A stretch of DNA of 64,000 nt from Lumbricus terrestris (GCA_949752735.1 OX457038.1:63785470-63849469), one strand, 5' to 3'. Positions 11,889 to 22,293 are shown, numbered from the stretch's first letter. Numbers and translations: made by a program. The notes: generated from the letters alone by a model not told the origin.

Positions 11889-12478
11889 TGTGTAATTAAA
11901 CAATAATTATGTCGGTGGTTTTGCACCAAGAGATATATAATAATAAGAATGTCTAGTATTAAATTCACCTGTAGGTTTATATTCAAAGTTTATCTCCTTG
12001 TTAATATTAACCAAGGGAACAAATGCAGGGATGGGACATTACAAAATGCAAACTTCGATTTTCATTGGCACCCTAATGTATGTAATGAATGTATAAAAAT
12101 AATATTCTTTATTGAAACAATCCAATCTAATAGGTCAGTCAAAAATACTGGAAATTGAACATGGACATGAGGTTTTTTATGAAAAACCTTTTTTTGCAGA
12201 ATATTATACGGAGACACCTTTCTAACCTACAGTAAAAACCCTAATGGATTCAAACATGGGGAAACATGTTTAAATCGTTAAAGATTGTGACACTAATCAC
12301 GCCCGCTTCGAAGCTATTTTGCTAATGGGCGTGGCCTAAAATACGGGAATGAGATCGACCATTACCACCTGATTACCACACTTTCCGAATAAACAATATT
12401 TTATTGTGCACCGCTTGGATAAGCATTTTGGCAAATTGCACGAGTTGTTAGTTGATGGAAGAAATTAAACGCTAGTTT
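11889..12478. other. spacer of the large inverted repeat, no gene
   Basis: No coding. The stretch at 12160-12265 (gttttttatgaaaa...ccctaatgg...acatggggaaa) is a diverged copy of DNA at the outer end of the left arm (about 8995-9090), so the arm terminus recurs inside the spacer. Confidence 0.5.
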
Positions 12479-13079
12479 GGGTAAAATTGTATTTTAGCGT
12501 ATTTTATTCGAAACCGCTTAGCTAAAAATAAATAGCGTATTTATTTTTTGGGTGCGTTTTCGAACTTCCGCGGGTATTTTCATCAATCCGACTTCTACCT
12601 TGGCATGTATCACTTTCGTCAATCCAGCTTCTGTTGCAGCAACAATTTTTTCATCAATCCTGATTCTATTTAAATAACAATTATTTGTCATCAGCCAAGC
12701 TCTCATTTAATTAAGTATTTTTTCAGCAACCCGCTTCTATTTAAGGGTAATAATTTTCATCAATCCAAGTTCTATTTCTCAAGCAATCTTTTCATCAGTT
12801 CCGTTTCCATTTCTCGAGCGTTATTTTTGTCCATCCAGCTGCTATGTCAGCCATTAGAAACCTTAATCCACCTTCCATTTCTCAAGTGTTTTCTCATCAA
12901 TTCAGCTATTTCACCAAAAAGTTTTCACCAATCCAGCTTTCAATATCGCTCAATTTTGTCTGTTTGTAACTTTTTTTCATCAACGAAATATGTAAATACA
13001 CACGCTAAATAATACAATACGCTAAAATACATGATATCGATTTTGAGATAATAAAATACGCTAAAATACAGTTTTACCC
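12479..13079. mobile_element. 601-bp TIR element with word array and internal minisatellite
   Basis: The inverted ends share GGGTAAAAYTGTATTTTAGC and the adjoining GTATTTTATT. The word GTATTTTAGC recurs inside both ends. The interior (12580-12960) is an imperfect tandem array of a unit containing TCATCAATCCAGCTTCTATT. The same unit, on the other strand, fills the element at 56863-57475, whose ends are unrelated. No ORF and no clean target duplication. Confidence 0.65.
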
Positions 13080-13788
13080 TATTTTGAATACTTATTGTCA
13101 ATTAGCGGTCTGAACGCCATCCTAACCAGCCCGTTCTACTCGATCGTCCTTCCGTCTTTCTCGACCCTTACCCTCTGGCTTGCATTTACCTAATTCCAAT
13201 CAGGGACAGCGTCACAAAATCATCTTTTAATAGCTCATTTAACTTCTACAACTTCTTATACAGCTTCTAATGTTACTGCTATTATGCTATAATTCAGCAT
13301 CATACAGTAATTCAGTACTTTTCATGTTTTCATTATTCGTCAACTTTATAGTTCTATAACATTGTTTATGAACTGCTGTACGTATTGGGTTTGGGTAAAA
13401 TTAATACCAGTCACTGCTCATTTCAAGTTCACCTCTTGCACCATTTTGAGGCTCCGCTATCCCTGACCCCTCAGACTTCACACTTGGTTCTGATAAGTAC
13501 CAATAAGGCTGATCTTAAACAATTTTAACCCTGATTTATCTGATCTTGCACCTTCCAATTCTGAACCTGATAAGCAAGTAGGCCCATGTTTTTATGCTGT
13601 TTTCAGCACCAACCTCCTGCACGCAAACAGATTGTAAATGGCTGCTTCAATTGCATCTGACGGACATCAAATTCTCTGCAGCAAAAGCACCGAGGACTGT
13701 TGACATCCGGTGGAGTATCGGGCCCTCGTCTCTTTTGCTGTGACTGGTCTCATTAACTACAGCTCTCATCAGCTCCATCATCACATCT
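13080..13788. other. no gene recognised
   Basis: Anonymous sequence in the spacer of the inverted repeat; no domain, RNA gene or clear repeat was recognised on either strand. Confidence 0.4.
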
Positions 13789-14005
13789 TGTGGGGCATGG
13801 TGGTGTAGGGGTATGTTTGGTGCCTTGGAGCCGGAAAGTTGTGGGTTCAAATACACCTCAAGCTGACGCTTAAAGATCCTGAGCAAGTCCTTCACATGCG
13901 CAATTGTTCACGTGCTTCGACATGAAACTCTCTGTGTCCACACTGTAGTCAGGAACACCTCTGAGTGGTGTCTTGAAGAGGCACTATAACAAGTGCTCAT
14001 GCATA
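13789..14005 (+). mobile_element. tRNA-derived SINE with CR1-like tail, diverged
   Basis: Same family as the copy at 18707-18935: a head with a tggtgtaggggta A-box relative and gtgggttcaaatac B-box relative, then caagtccttcac, and a 3' tail of CR1 type (aacacctctgagtgg...cttgaagaggcactataa). More diverged than the other copies. Confidence 0.75.
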
Positions 14006-14343
14006 CATAATTTGCATTGCAAGCTGTCTGTTCTTGTAGTGGTTAAGATTTATATCTTCTGTCATTTACGTTCTTATGAATTGTTTCAATTGCATTGTAC
14101 ATTATAAGCCCGGACAAAGGAGGAAGGTTTGACAGATGGGTGGCGATACGCTAGCAGTAAAAGACCAAGACGATTGAAATCCGCAAAAACCACGACACAA
14201 GTAACAGAGGGACCCAGATGCTTCAAGGTGTCATGATGTGGAGCAGACATGCACAGGCCGGTCAGGACAGACCAGTGGAAAGAGTCGGGGCAGAGCATGG
14301 GACACATACGGGCATTGACCCAGGTTGTCCAATGATATTGATG
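14006..14343. other. no gene recognised
   Basis: Anonymous DNA between the SINE and the right arm of the inverted repeat. A short minus-strand open frame (14086-14400) has no recognisable domain. Confidence 0.4.
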
Positions 14344-14630
14344 ACAACTACTGTGGCTGAACTTCAGACCATGACATTGTAGCAGAATCAGCTGATGCAA
14401 TTATGTAGTAAAATCAAAGACCTCATAGTCTATGACTATGGTAAAACGACATCGTTGATTGAAATGAACACATGTGATCTGAAGAAAACTGTTTTCTTCC
14501 ATCAGGCAGGACAACAGCCTCTAAACTGAAATTTTTTGGCAGATTTATCAAACACCGTCATTGTTTCTCATTTTCATCATCAACAACAACCATGGGCTCA
14601 GTGCCCATAAGTGTCTGCTGCTCTCTTCAC

Positions 14631-14686
<56 letters not shown>

Positions 14687-14688
14687 GT
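14631..14688. repeat. (ATC)n microsatellite
   Basis: Nearly perfect ATC/ATG trinucleotide run. The other arm has only a short gatgatgatgatg at the same place (11590-11610), so the run expanded in this arm. Confidence 0.9.
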
Positions 14689-14689
14689 C

Positions 14690-14852
14690 CTTTACATGCA
14701 GTTCTGCACATAAGGCAATGCAGCTCCTCCATTCCTCCCTGTTCTCCGCCAGTTGAATCACCTCGTCCCATGACATGTCCACGCATTTCAAGTCTTCCCT
14801 GATGGTTTCTGACCAGTTTTTCCTTGGTCTGCCTCTTCCGCGTCTTCAACAT
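14690..14852 (-). pseudogene. LINE C-terminal fragment
   Basis: The minus strand reads GRGRPRKNWSETIREDL...LAENREEWRS, the conserved extreme C-terminus of many LINE reverse transcriptases. No RT core remains nearby. Confidence 0.65.
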
Positions 14853-16552
14853 TTACTGAAAATTTCATTCTGTTTTGCAGTGTTTGTTACAAAGTTTATC
14901 AATTACATGAATTAGCAAACTTGCCATGACATGAATATTATTGAGGTAAAATGTTAACATAATGCTGATTGACAACAGTAGCAGCTGTCCTGTTAAGAAA
15001 ATTATAAACAACAAAACTAAAATACCACTGGCCAGGCAAAGGATTTCCTAGCACAGAAAGCCATTTTTACTGTGTATAATAAGTGCCATTCAAGTACATA
15101 TCCAATGTCGACAACCATTTTTTAGTGATACCAATATCTAAATTACAAGATAATTACGGAAATTCTCGCTTTGTCCTGCACATTACAGTTTCTCTGTGCA
15201 GTTCCAAACAAGTTCCAGAAAACATACAATTATGAATGGTAACATAAGTTGCGGTAATTCCCAAGAAACTGATCTCTCAGCTCCTGATAACAATCAAATG
15301 ATGCTAACAAAATGCATGAAAGGAGCCAAAGCTTAGCTGTTTGTTAAAAATTGGCTTCCTTCACCAGTTTATCCAGATGCTCGTTAGGAAGGTGCATACT
15401 CCATTTTCAACAACTGTGTATACCAATGTTTTTATCTAAAATATTGATAGTTCACATACTGAATCCACTACACTTGATGTGTACGGTAATATATTTGTGT
15501 GTGGCTTCACACTTCACACCTTATTTTATGAGTATATATGGCATCAACTGCTCGAAAGCCTTGATCCATTATTCTTCCTTTAACCTCCACTGCTAGGCTA
15601 TCAGTATATAGATTACATGCTTCCATCAAGGTTTCCTGAAGATGCTCTTTCCATCACAAATGAGTTCAACTTTTGAAACTGCAATCTGCAGATACTCAAT
15701 GTGGATAATGTTTCATCATGCACAATCAATCTTATTTCCACAAAACGGACAACTGTGGAAGCTGAGTAGTTCAGACAAACTTATTGAACAATTTCCCTTC
15801 ATCTTACAAAGTCCTGCCGCTCTTTTGTGCAACACTTGGATTAAAGACTGCAATGATTCAATCACTTAAAATCCTGGCATCATTCCTTCCTTTCAGAGAC
15901 ACAATGCAAAAATTCATAGTGTTTTTATCCCAAAGTATGAAGAAAATTAATCGTGAAGTATTTTGTTGTTTCAAGGTAAACTGAAAAGGAAATACAGCTT
16001 AATGCAAATAATTTTTATACCTCTTTTGTTTATGATCAACTTGGACAAGCATAACTGATGAAGATTATAAAGATGATGATGCTGATGTGTGAAATTTACT
16101 GGAGCATGGGTGAAATGCATAAATGCAATCTGCATACAGATTATTCAAAACATGATGCGTCCAAAAATCTCGTCCTGTTGCGTTAATTTTAGCAATGCTG
16201 CTTGTACGAAATTTAAATATAGTGTAACATTAACGAACATACTCTCCAGACGCGGTCAACGTTGTTATTGATGCCTATAATTTATGAAGTATGGTGTAAT
16301 GACATGACCGCACATAATATTATTATAGCCTACATAACAGTCAAGGGGTCAACCGACATAAATACATGAAGTTTAATTTTCGTCTAAGCAACAAATAGAC
16401 AGCGCTCAGACAATATATAATCATCCAAATCCTCTATCTCTTAAATTAGGATCCAAATTTAGCCAAAATTATTAGATGAACTACGCTTTACAACAGAAAA
16501 AATTGTATTTTCCGGTATTTCTTCCAATGTAAACAAACCCGTCAACTGCCGG

Positions 16553-17004
16553 TGTCACGAAATAGAGTATCCCCCGTATTAATTGTATCCCCCAAATTTA
16601 AAAAAAGTAAAAAAACCCGCTTCCGCGTGTATTTTTCTTTGCAAATTAATTTTCATCTGCTTTGTTTTGAACAATGACACTAACAGGTATGTTTATTCCT
16701 ACTAGATAATTTGTTTTACCCTGTTTGTAGAGCACTTAAAACATGTAAAACACTTAAAAACACTCAGAGTCACTAAATAAATTCGAGTTGCATTTATCTG
16801 AGCATTGCTTAGGACACTTGGAACAATTAGAGTTACTTTAAATTTTGATCACAGCATCAATTTTTTTATTATGCGCATTTTTAAAAAAAGGGGATAGAAT
16901 GGTTTATCCCCACGGATAGTATAGACCGGTTAATTCCATCCGGGGGGGATAGATTAATTCATTCCCCCGGATAGCTTTCAGGGGGGATACTCCGTTTCGT
17001 GTCA
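16553..17004. mobile_element. 452-bp CCGG-flanked TIR element with TATCCCCC words
   Basis: Starts TGTCACGAAA and ends TTTCGTGTCA, flanked by CCGG at 16549-16552 and 17005-17008. The left arm of the large inverted repeat keeps the unoccupied site with one CCGG (9130-9133), so the duplication is directly demonstrated. Subterminal DNA repeats TATCCCCC several times at both ends. No coding capacity. Confidence 0.85.
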
Positions 17005-17226
17005 CCGGTCGTCTGCGTTATTAGTAAATTCGAAATTTTCACTATTTCCCCATGTCGCAAATTATTAGGGTTTCTACCACATATTCTCTACCCTATTTAG
17101 AAACTTTTCGTGTAAAAATTTGCTTTTCATAAAAAACCGCCGCGTTTAGAACTTAATTAACTGGCCTACAATGACAACTCTTTCCGGACACAATTTCATG
17201 CCGGACAACATTTCATGCCACACCGG

Positions 17227-17450
17227 TGTGGAACTGGAAGAAGAAGAGGTCGAGTCCAATTAAAGACAAACCCTGAGCTTCCTGCACGATTCATACGACG
17301 AAGCGAAGGACCGCCAACGGAAATTCAAGAGCCAGCAGCTGCTGGCAAACCTTGAGGATCTACTGAATGTGACCGAGGGCGAAGATGATGTCCATTATAC
17401 GCTTAACCTCGTGTTCGAAAAAGACTTCAGAAGGTCCAGAAACCTTAGAC
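17227..17450 (+). pseudogene. coiled-coil exon remnant, 3' part, with splice donor
   Basis: The frame continues across the CCGG insertion site (VELEEEE...), meets a stop, then in the next frame reads ...QQLLANLEDLLNVTEGEDD... up to ...NLRR followed by GTAAGA at 17451. The exon at 62734-63039 ends the same way (...DQLASFEDQMNLIEGKVDD... SEDLRR, then GTAAGT), showing exon paralogy with the donor in the same place. The stop and frame changes indicate a dead exon, or an unusually poor assembly. Confidence 0.65.
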
Positions 17451-17940
17451 GTAAGATCTCTTTACCTCTCAATCTGGTAATTCTTCGAAGCGATCATCGG
17501 CCCGAGTCTTGCAGGGCTTTTTTTAACGTGCAGTTCTACACAAAATGTGTAGTTGTAAATGAATCTGTGCAGTCGTAAAAGTAGTTAGGCTATGTGCAGT
17601 GGAAATCATTAGAAAAAGGTAATTGCAGGTTCATTTATCACGCAAGAAGAAGGACATTTGCAGTGAAGAAATAAAACAAATTTCAAGTTGACTAAAAAAT
17701 GGTCATCAGTTTTTCGTCGCCGACTTGCGATATTTCTCGCAGAAACTAGGGACAAATTTAGGAAGAAACGACTAAAAAGTCAGCAGTTTTTTCGTTATCG
17801 ACTTCCGACATTTCTTGGGAATATTTTCAGAAACGACGAGAAATTTTCGCCAAAAAGCGGCACTAAAAAGCTTCCTGGTTGTGCAGTTCTACAAATTTCT
17901 TTTAAAAGCCCTGGAGTCTTGGCATAAAGGAAGCGGCGCC
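17451..17940. other. intron-like DNA with MITE-related motif
   Basis: No coding. At 17690-17800 it carries several decayed copies of the gactaaaaag...gtcagc motif also found at 41935-41970 and inside the hAT-like MITEs at 46340 and 49001. Confidence 0.45.
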
Positions 17941-18294
17941 ATGGGCGGAGTTTGGTTTCCGTTTTTGGAGGAGCTAAAAAACTTGGGAAGAACTTTGGCT
18001 TTGTTGGGGCTGATACTCGGTCCAGAACCAGCGGCGCCGACAAATATTTTCTCGCCCGAAAAAGTTGATTATCTTTTTTTAGTCGTAGGGTTGAAATCGC
18101 GCCGAAAGGCACACATTTTCACAGGGTAAAAGTTGTTGATCTTTCTTTCAGTCATTCTGAAGTTTCGTGTTCGTGAACAGAACCATTTTCCCTCAAGAAA
18201 TTTGAAAAGATACCATTACACGGTAAAAAAAACACTGAATCTGGGCCTTCTTGGTGGGCTTAGCCCTCCCTAACCTCTGATAAACTCCGTCGAT
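17941..18294. mobile_element. MULE-like MITE, copy 1
   Basis: Starts ATGGGCGGAGTTTGG; the right end is the decayed inverse (aactccgtcgat). It is bordered by aagcggcgcc (17931-17940) and gagcggcgct (18295-18304), a 10-bp duplication with two changes. The interior matches the reverse complement of the copy at 23653-23934. A 9-10 bp duplication suggests MULE-type transposition. Non-coding. Confidence 0.75.
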
Positions 18295-18447
18295 GAGCGG
18301 CGCTATAGGCGTCATGGGATATGATTCTTGAGTCGACCCCGAAATCACCAATCCTCTCCGAGTGTTTGTAGGCCTATTCTTGAGCCGGTGTCATGCGAGA
18401 TACTATCCGGGCAACAGAAACTATCCGGCCACGCCCACTTCGTCGTC

Positions 18448-18485
18448 GGATACAATCTCGCACGTATACGTGCGAGATTGTATCC
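18448..18485. repeat. 38-bp perfect palindrome
   Basis: The sequence from ggatacaatctcgcacgta to its exact reverse complement, with no spacer, centred at 18466/18467, within the left end of the CCGG-flanked element. Confidence 0.9.
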
Positions 18486-18594
18486 GTTGACAAATACTAT
18501 CCGGGTTGCTTTTCGATGTTTATTGGGAATAATTCACTTCATAAAGCATATAACTCGGTATGCAAAGAGTTATTGTAATATATGCATGTAAGTG

Positions 18595-18654
18595 TTGGTA
18601 CCAAACGCTTGGTACGAATAATGATTGGTACCAAACGCTTGGTACGAATAATGA
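18595..18654. repeat. 30-bp unit tandemly duplicated
   Basis: Two exact adjacent copies of a 30-bp unit (18595-18624, 18625-18654). Each contains the small inverted repeat GGTACCAA-acgc-TTGGTACG. Confidence 0.9.
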
Positions 18655-18706
18655 TTAGGCCTATTATTGGATAGAAGCTGATATTTCGCTTGTAACTGAG
18701 TTTTTT

Positions 18707-18935
18707 GTGGGGCGCGGTGGTGTAGTGGTGGCGTCGTCGCCTTGAAGCCGGAAGGTTCGAGGTTCGAATCCACCTCGCCGCGTAAGGACCCTGGGCAAGT
18801 CCTTCACTCACAATTGCTCAGCGCTTCGGCGTGAAACTCCGATGCAGTGTCCGCTCTGCATTCGGGAGCGCCTCTGAGTAGAGACCTTGAAGGGGCGCTA
18901 TAACAAGTGCACATACATGCATACATACATACATA
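18707..18935 (+). mobile_element. tRNA-derived SINE with CR1-like 3' tail (best copy)
   Basis: The head has RNA polymerase III boxes: A-box-like tggtgtagtggtgg near 18718 and a canonical B box GGTTCGAATCC at 18761-18771. The body follows (caagtccttcactcac...), then a 3' part almost identical to the CR1 LINE tail (gggagcgcctctgagtag...cttgaaggggcgctata) and a (CATA)n end. Sharing the tail implies mobilisation by the CR1-family machinery. Inserted inside the CCGG-flanked element. Confidence 0.9.
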
Positions 18936-19824
18936 AGTGATATTATGATCCAGAGACTTTGCGAGAGTGCAAGTAAATTTTGAACAAAACGTGATTCTTA
19001 TTAACGAAGCGGTATTGAGTCAGTAGGAAATTTTCTATTTTTAGAATGGAAAGTCCGTGTTTTAAATTGGAACGCTTATTAAGGAACTTCATAAAAGAAA
19101 CTAGGGTGTCTAACGATACAAATTTTACAATTTTAAAATGTTTTTCAAATACATCTGTCTAACTCCGTCACTGACTGCACTCCGCAAATGCCAGTTCCAT
19201 GCCTGAATAAAGAAGGAGGGCGTCGCTGGTGAGTTTCGCCACCACACAGTGACGCTAAACTGCAAATATTAGGCTACCGTAGGCCTATATAATATTACAT
19301 ATCTTCAGATTCTGGGAATCGAAACAACTGCAACTAACTAATCACCTTGATCATCCATCTTCAAATCAACTTAACCTCTCGATTGGTTCTTGTCCATCAA
19401 CCCTTAAGCTAACTCTGGCAGTTATTTAATTCTGTTTACCACGTTCTGGTTGCTCTACTATTCATCCGTAGGCTTAAAACCATGGATCACAGGTTACATA
19501 GGCCTAATCTTCAGAAGTTCCGACAAAATTTTCGGAGACATTGCAACGCAATAAGATTACAATAATGTTCTTGATAAATAAATAGACTAAAGATAGATGG
19601 ATTTGTAATTATGTAGTATTATTTATAAAGAATCCGCATTTTGTTTTCCGCAACCAACTAGGCCTACAGGCAGCCCCAAAGATTTTAGCAACCCGGATCA
19701 TATTTGTCAACGAAAACGAGGCTGAGTCATCTAGCGTTGCTCTCTGACGTCATATGTCACGTGAACCAATGACAGCAGTTTTCGGATAGTTTCTGTTGCC
19801 GAATAGTTTCTCGCATGACACCGG

Positions 19825-20139
19825 CCCTCTGAACTGTCAGCCTATACATGTACATGTAGCAGTCATGTCATGTGACTGATACAAGGCGGGCATTGCCTGC
19901 AAGCGCATTGCAGCAGTAAAAAAACTAGGCATACTACAAACCTGACACGTTCTTTTATAACTTAGATTATTTGTTTGATCGATCTTGCGCAGAGGTATCT
20001 TTTGATGAGTTCGTTGTGTACGTATGATCATAGGTCCTATTCATATGACGGAAAAGATTCCATGAGGTCTATTTGCCAACAGATAAATAGAAAGTGATTT
20101 TACTATTAGGCCTACTAGCCTATCGGTGAACATTATAAA
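19825..20139. other. upstream region of the TRIM gene
   Basis: No coding on the plus strand. Contains the small palindromic run acatgtacatgt (19847-19858). No TATA box or other promoter element could be assigned with confidence. Confidence 0.4.
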
Positions 20140-21286
20140 ATGGCTACACGAGATTCATACAGTCAGAGTGGTGATATAGAAAACAAGGAACTGGATGATT
20201 TGACTACGTGTTGTATATGCACTGAGGTTTACACTGATCCGAAAGCATTACCATGCATTCATACATTCTGCAAGAAATGCATCCAAGAGACAGGACTTGC
20301 TACGAAAAAACGACCTGGGGATGATATGCCTTGTCCAATTTGTCGACAAATGTTCAAGATTCCATCAGAAGGATTTGAAGGACTGAGTAAAAATTTCTTT
20401 ATTGAGAGATTGATACAAATGGCGAGTGTTACAAATCAGTCAACGTCTTCAAGAGAAACTGCTGTGTGTGATGCGTGCGTAGAGGAACATAAAGGAGAAG
20501 ATGGAGAAATAAGAGCAGCAGACACATTCTGTGTTGATTGCAGGCAGAAATATTGCGCAGAATGCAGCAGACAACATAGAAAATTTAAACTGACGAAGAA
20601 TCACAAATTGACACAAATTAATGAACATGACGATGGTCAAAATTTGATGTCCTTTGAAGCTGTCTGTGAATTGCATGAACAAAAGGTTCTGGATGTGTAC
20701 TGTGTCGACTGTAAAACAGTTGTTTGTGCCATCTGCTTCATTGAGGGCCATAATAATCATAAGGGTTCTCATGTTGACAAATTCATGGATAGCTTTCGAA
20801 AGCAGATCGAAAGCGAGGTTCAAAGAGTAAATGAATGCAGATCTATAGCTGAGTCAATGCAAGGAGAGATCTTAGAGGTGAAAGAAGATATACAGGAAAC
20901 GGTGGCAGAATTGGAGTGTGATATAGCAAAAAGAAAAGAAGAATTGAAGCAGCTGATAGATAAGCATGAAGCTTCTCTTCTGCAGGGTCTATGTTCGATA
21001 AGACAAAGTAAACTGAAAGAAATTCAGCTGGCAACTGATGATATTGATACGTATCTAGCGTGTTCGGAAACTTACAATTCTTACTGTAACAAGATAATTG
21101 CTAAAGGATCAGCAAGTGACATCTGTCGTGCATTTTCAAACTTGTCAGATAGGGCAACTGAGTTGCAAAAACTGTGCCAACCTATGATTGAAAGAGAAAT
21201 TCAGTCCATTAACCTCCGCTTGAGGAAATCAGAACTCGAGGAGTTTTCAGACAAAAGCTGTGACAACTTCATTGGTGCAATTGAAG
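20140..21286 (+). CDS. TRIM-family RING/B-box/coiled-coil protein, first coding exon
   Basis: The protein begins with a C3HC4 RING finger at about residues 23-68 (CCICTEVYTDPKALPCIHTFC, then CPICRQMF). Two B-boxes follow, at about 107-160 (CDACVEEH...CVDCRQKYCAECSRQH) and 174-212 (CELHEQ...YCVDCKTVVCAICF), then a long coiled coil to about residue 330. This layout is that of TRIM E3 ubiquitin ligases (TRIM2/3/45/56-like), which act in the cytoplasm and often in innate immunity. The start at 20140 sits in aaaATGg, with no better upstream ATG in frame. The exon ends at 21286 with donor GTAGG in phase 1; reading on gives only GRPR and a stop. The next exon is at 21967. Later exons for the C-terminal domain were not found before the repeats begin. 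Confidence 0.9.
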
Positions 21287-21830
21287 GTAGGCCCAGGTAG
21301 TTTTCTTTGTAAGCTTGCATTTTTGCAACCGTACCTAGGTACGCATTTCGAATGTACATGCAGAATAGATTTCCCCATTACATGTATATGCCAGCTAGAA
21401 TGCATGCCGCTACGTGAACAAGAACATTCTCGCCGACGCAGTGCATCTCTTTTCACTCTGGTGCAAGAGAAAGGCACCTATAGGTCTAATTCTGCATTCT
21501 CTGTTTAACCTTTGCGAAATCTCCTTGCTTCTTCTGAACTATAGATCTGCATTTATTTACTGTTTCAACACTGCTGTTTATAAGCTTTTTGATAGGCTTC
21601 AATGTGTAATAAGTTAATATCTGATTTGATGGTGTCTTGCATCAGTTTTATTCGGTTGGATCTCTTAATTGTGTATGCCTACTAGGCGAGAATGGGTCAC
21701 GGGATAGGCTAAGAGTATACAACCAAGCCCCCTTCACGTGAAAATTGTAATTCCTAGTCAGAATAAACTTCGGAACTCATCATACATAAGTCTTATAAAG
21801 AACTTAGTTTTATGGAATCCACGGTCTGAG

Positions 21831-21875
21831 AAGTGAGCACAGCGCACCGGTTGCTCCGGTGCGCTGTGTTCACTT
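21831..21875. repeat. 20-bp stem hairpin in TRIM intron
   Basis: aagtgagcacagcgcaccgg and its reverse complement (19 of 20 pairs) are separated by ttgct. Both arms are GC-rich and the foldback is strong. No flanking duplication identifies it as a transposon end. Confidence 0.8.
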
Positions 21876-21966
21876 ATTATTATTATTGCTCCGGTTTTAA
21901 GGCTGACGAATTACTGGGTAAAGCAAACATTGTCTAGTTGCTGCGAGATTTTTGTGTTATTTTCAG

Positions 21967-22023
21967 AAAACGCTTACTCGAAGGAAAAGAAAAGAAGTGC
22001 CCAACGTCAATTTTCAGAACAAG
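21967..22023 (+). CDS. probable second exon of the TRIM gene (57 nt)
   Basis: The acceptor tgttattttcag precedes a 57-nt open stretch reading NAYSKEKKRSAQRQFSEQ, followed by donor GTGAGC. It enters and leaves in phase 1, matching the phase-1 end of the exon at 20140-21286. A short lysine-rich linker exon after the coiled coil is plausible in TRIM genes. Evidence is splice-site and phase fit only. Confidence 0.6.
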
Positions 22024-22290
22024 GTGAGCTTATAATTATGTAAAGATAAGATAAGATAAGAATATTCTTTAATATACCAATTGCTATCCGCATTTTGGTG
22101 TACATACAAAGTATAATAAACAAACGTACATAATTTCTATATCCAATCAATATCAAAGTGTTTTAGAGCAACATAAAATCCTAAGTCCAAATCCAATATA
22201 AATTTTAAATTTAAAAAAGTTCTTTTAATGACCAACAATTTATTCTGCACTTTGGTTTATATGGTACTAGATGTGTAACCCGGCGTTGCC
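22024..22290. other. intronic, repeat-like DNA
   Basis: Begins with (gataa)n at 22044-22062 followed by aatattctttaat, a common end signature of invertebrate retroposons; the rest is AT-rich without coding. At 22279-22292 lies cccggcgttgcccg, one of the dispersed CCCGGCGTTGCC motifs. Confidence 0.45.
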
Positions 22291-22293
22291 CGG

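Larger units (their letters stand above)
14344..17166 (-). repeat. large inverted repeat, right arm
   Basis: Reverse-complement partner of 8969-11888. Contains a (ATC)n run, a LINE fragment (14690-14852) and a CCGG-flanked element (16553-17004). Relative to the left arm it lacks a block corresponding to about 10075-10160. Confidence 0.85.
1865..17226. mobile_element. large CCGG-flanked TIR transposon (composite, no transposase seen)
   Basis: Both ends carry CCGG (1865-1868 and 17223-17226) followed inward by TGTGGCATGAA in inverted orientation. The subterminal DNA repeats the word TCCGGCATGAAAT several times (about 1880-1990 and 17180-17215). The insertion splits a coiled-coil exon exactly at CCGG, which defines the 4-bp target duplication. 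TGT...ACA ends with a 4-bp CCGG duplication match what I recall for Ginger1-type elements, but no integrase-like ORF is visible. The interior is filled with nested LINEs, SINEs and a large inverted repeat. Confidence 0.7.
18389..19820. mobile_element. 1.4-kb CCGG-flanked TIR element
   Basis: Starts TGTCATGCGAGATACTATCC and ends in the inverse (ctcgcatgaca), with CCGG on both sides (18385-18388, 19821-19824). The subterminal word ACTATCCGG and the phrase CAACAGAAACTATCCG recur at both ends. It contains a 38-bp perfect palindrome, a 30-bp tandem duplication and a later SINE insertion. No transposase is visible. Confidence 0.8.

Noticed and set aside
11949..12158. Short plus-strand frame of 69 codons
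   Set aside because: No domain, AT-rich spacer of the inverted repeat, no splice context.
1869..17222. Polinton/Maverick or Helitron
   Set aside because: No polymerase B, integrase, helicase or Rep coding; ends are TGT...ACA with CCGG duplication.
18707..18780. Functional tRNA gene
   Set aside because: A and B boxes are present but no cloverleaf with acceptor stem; the sequence continues as a SINE with a LINE tail.
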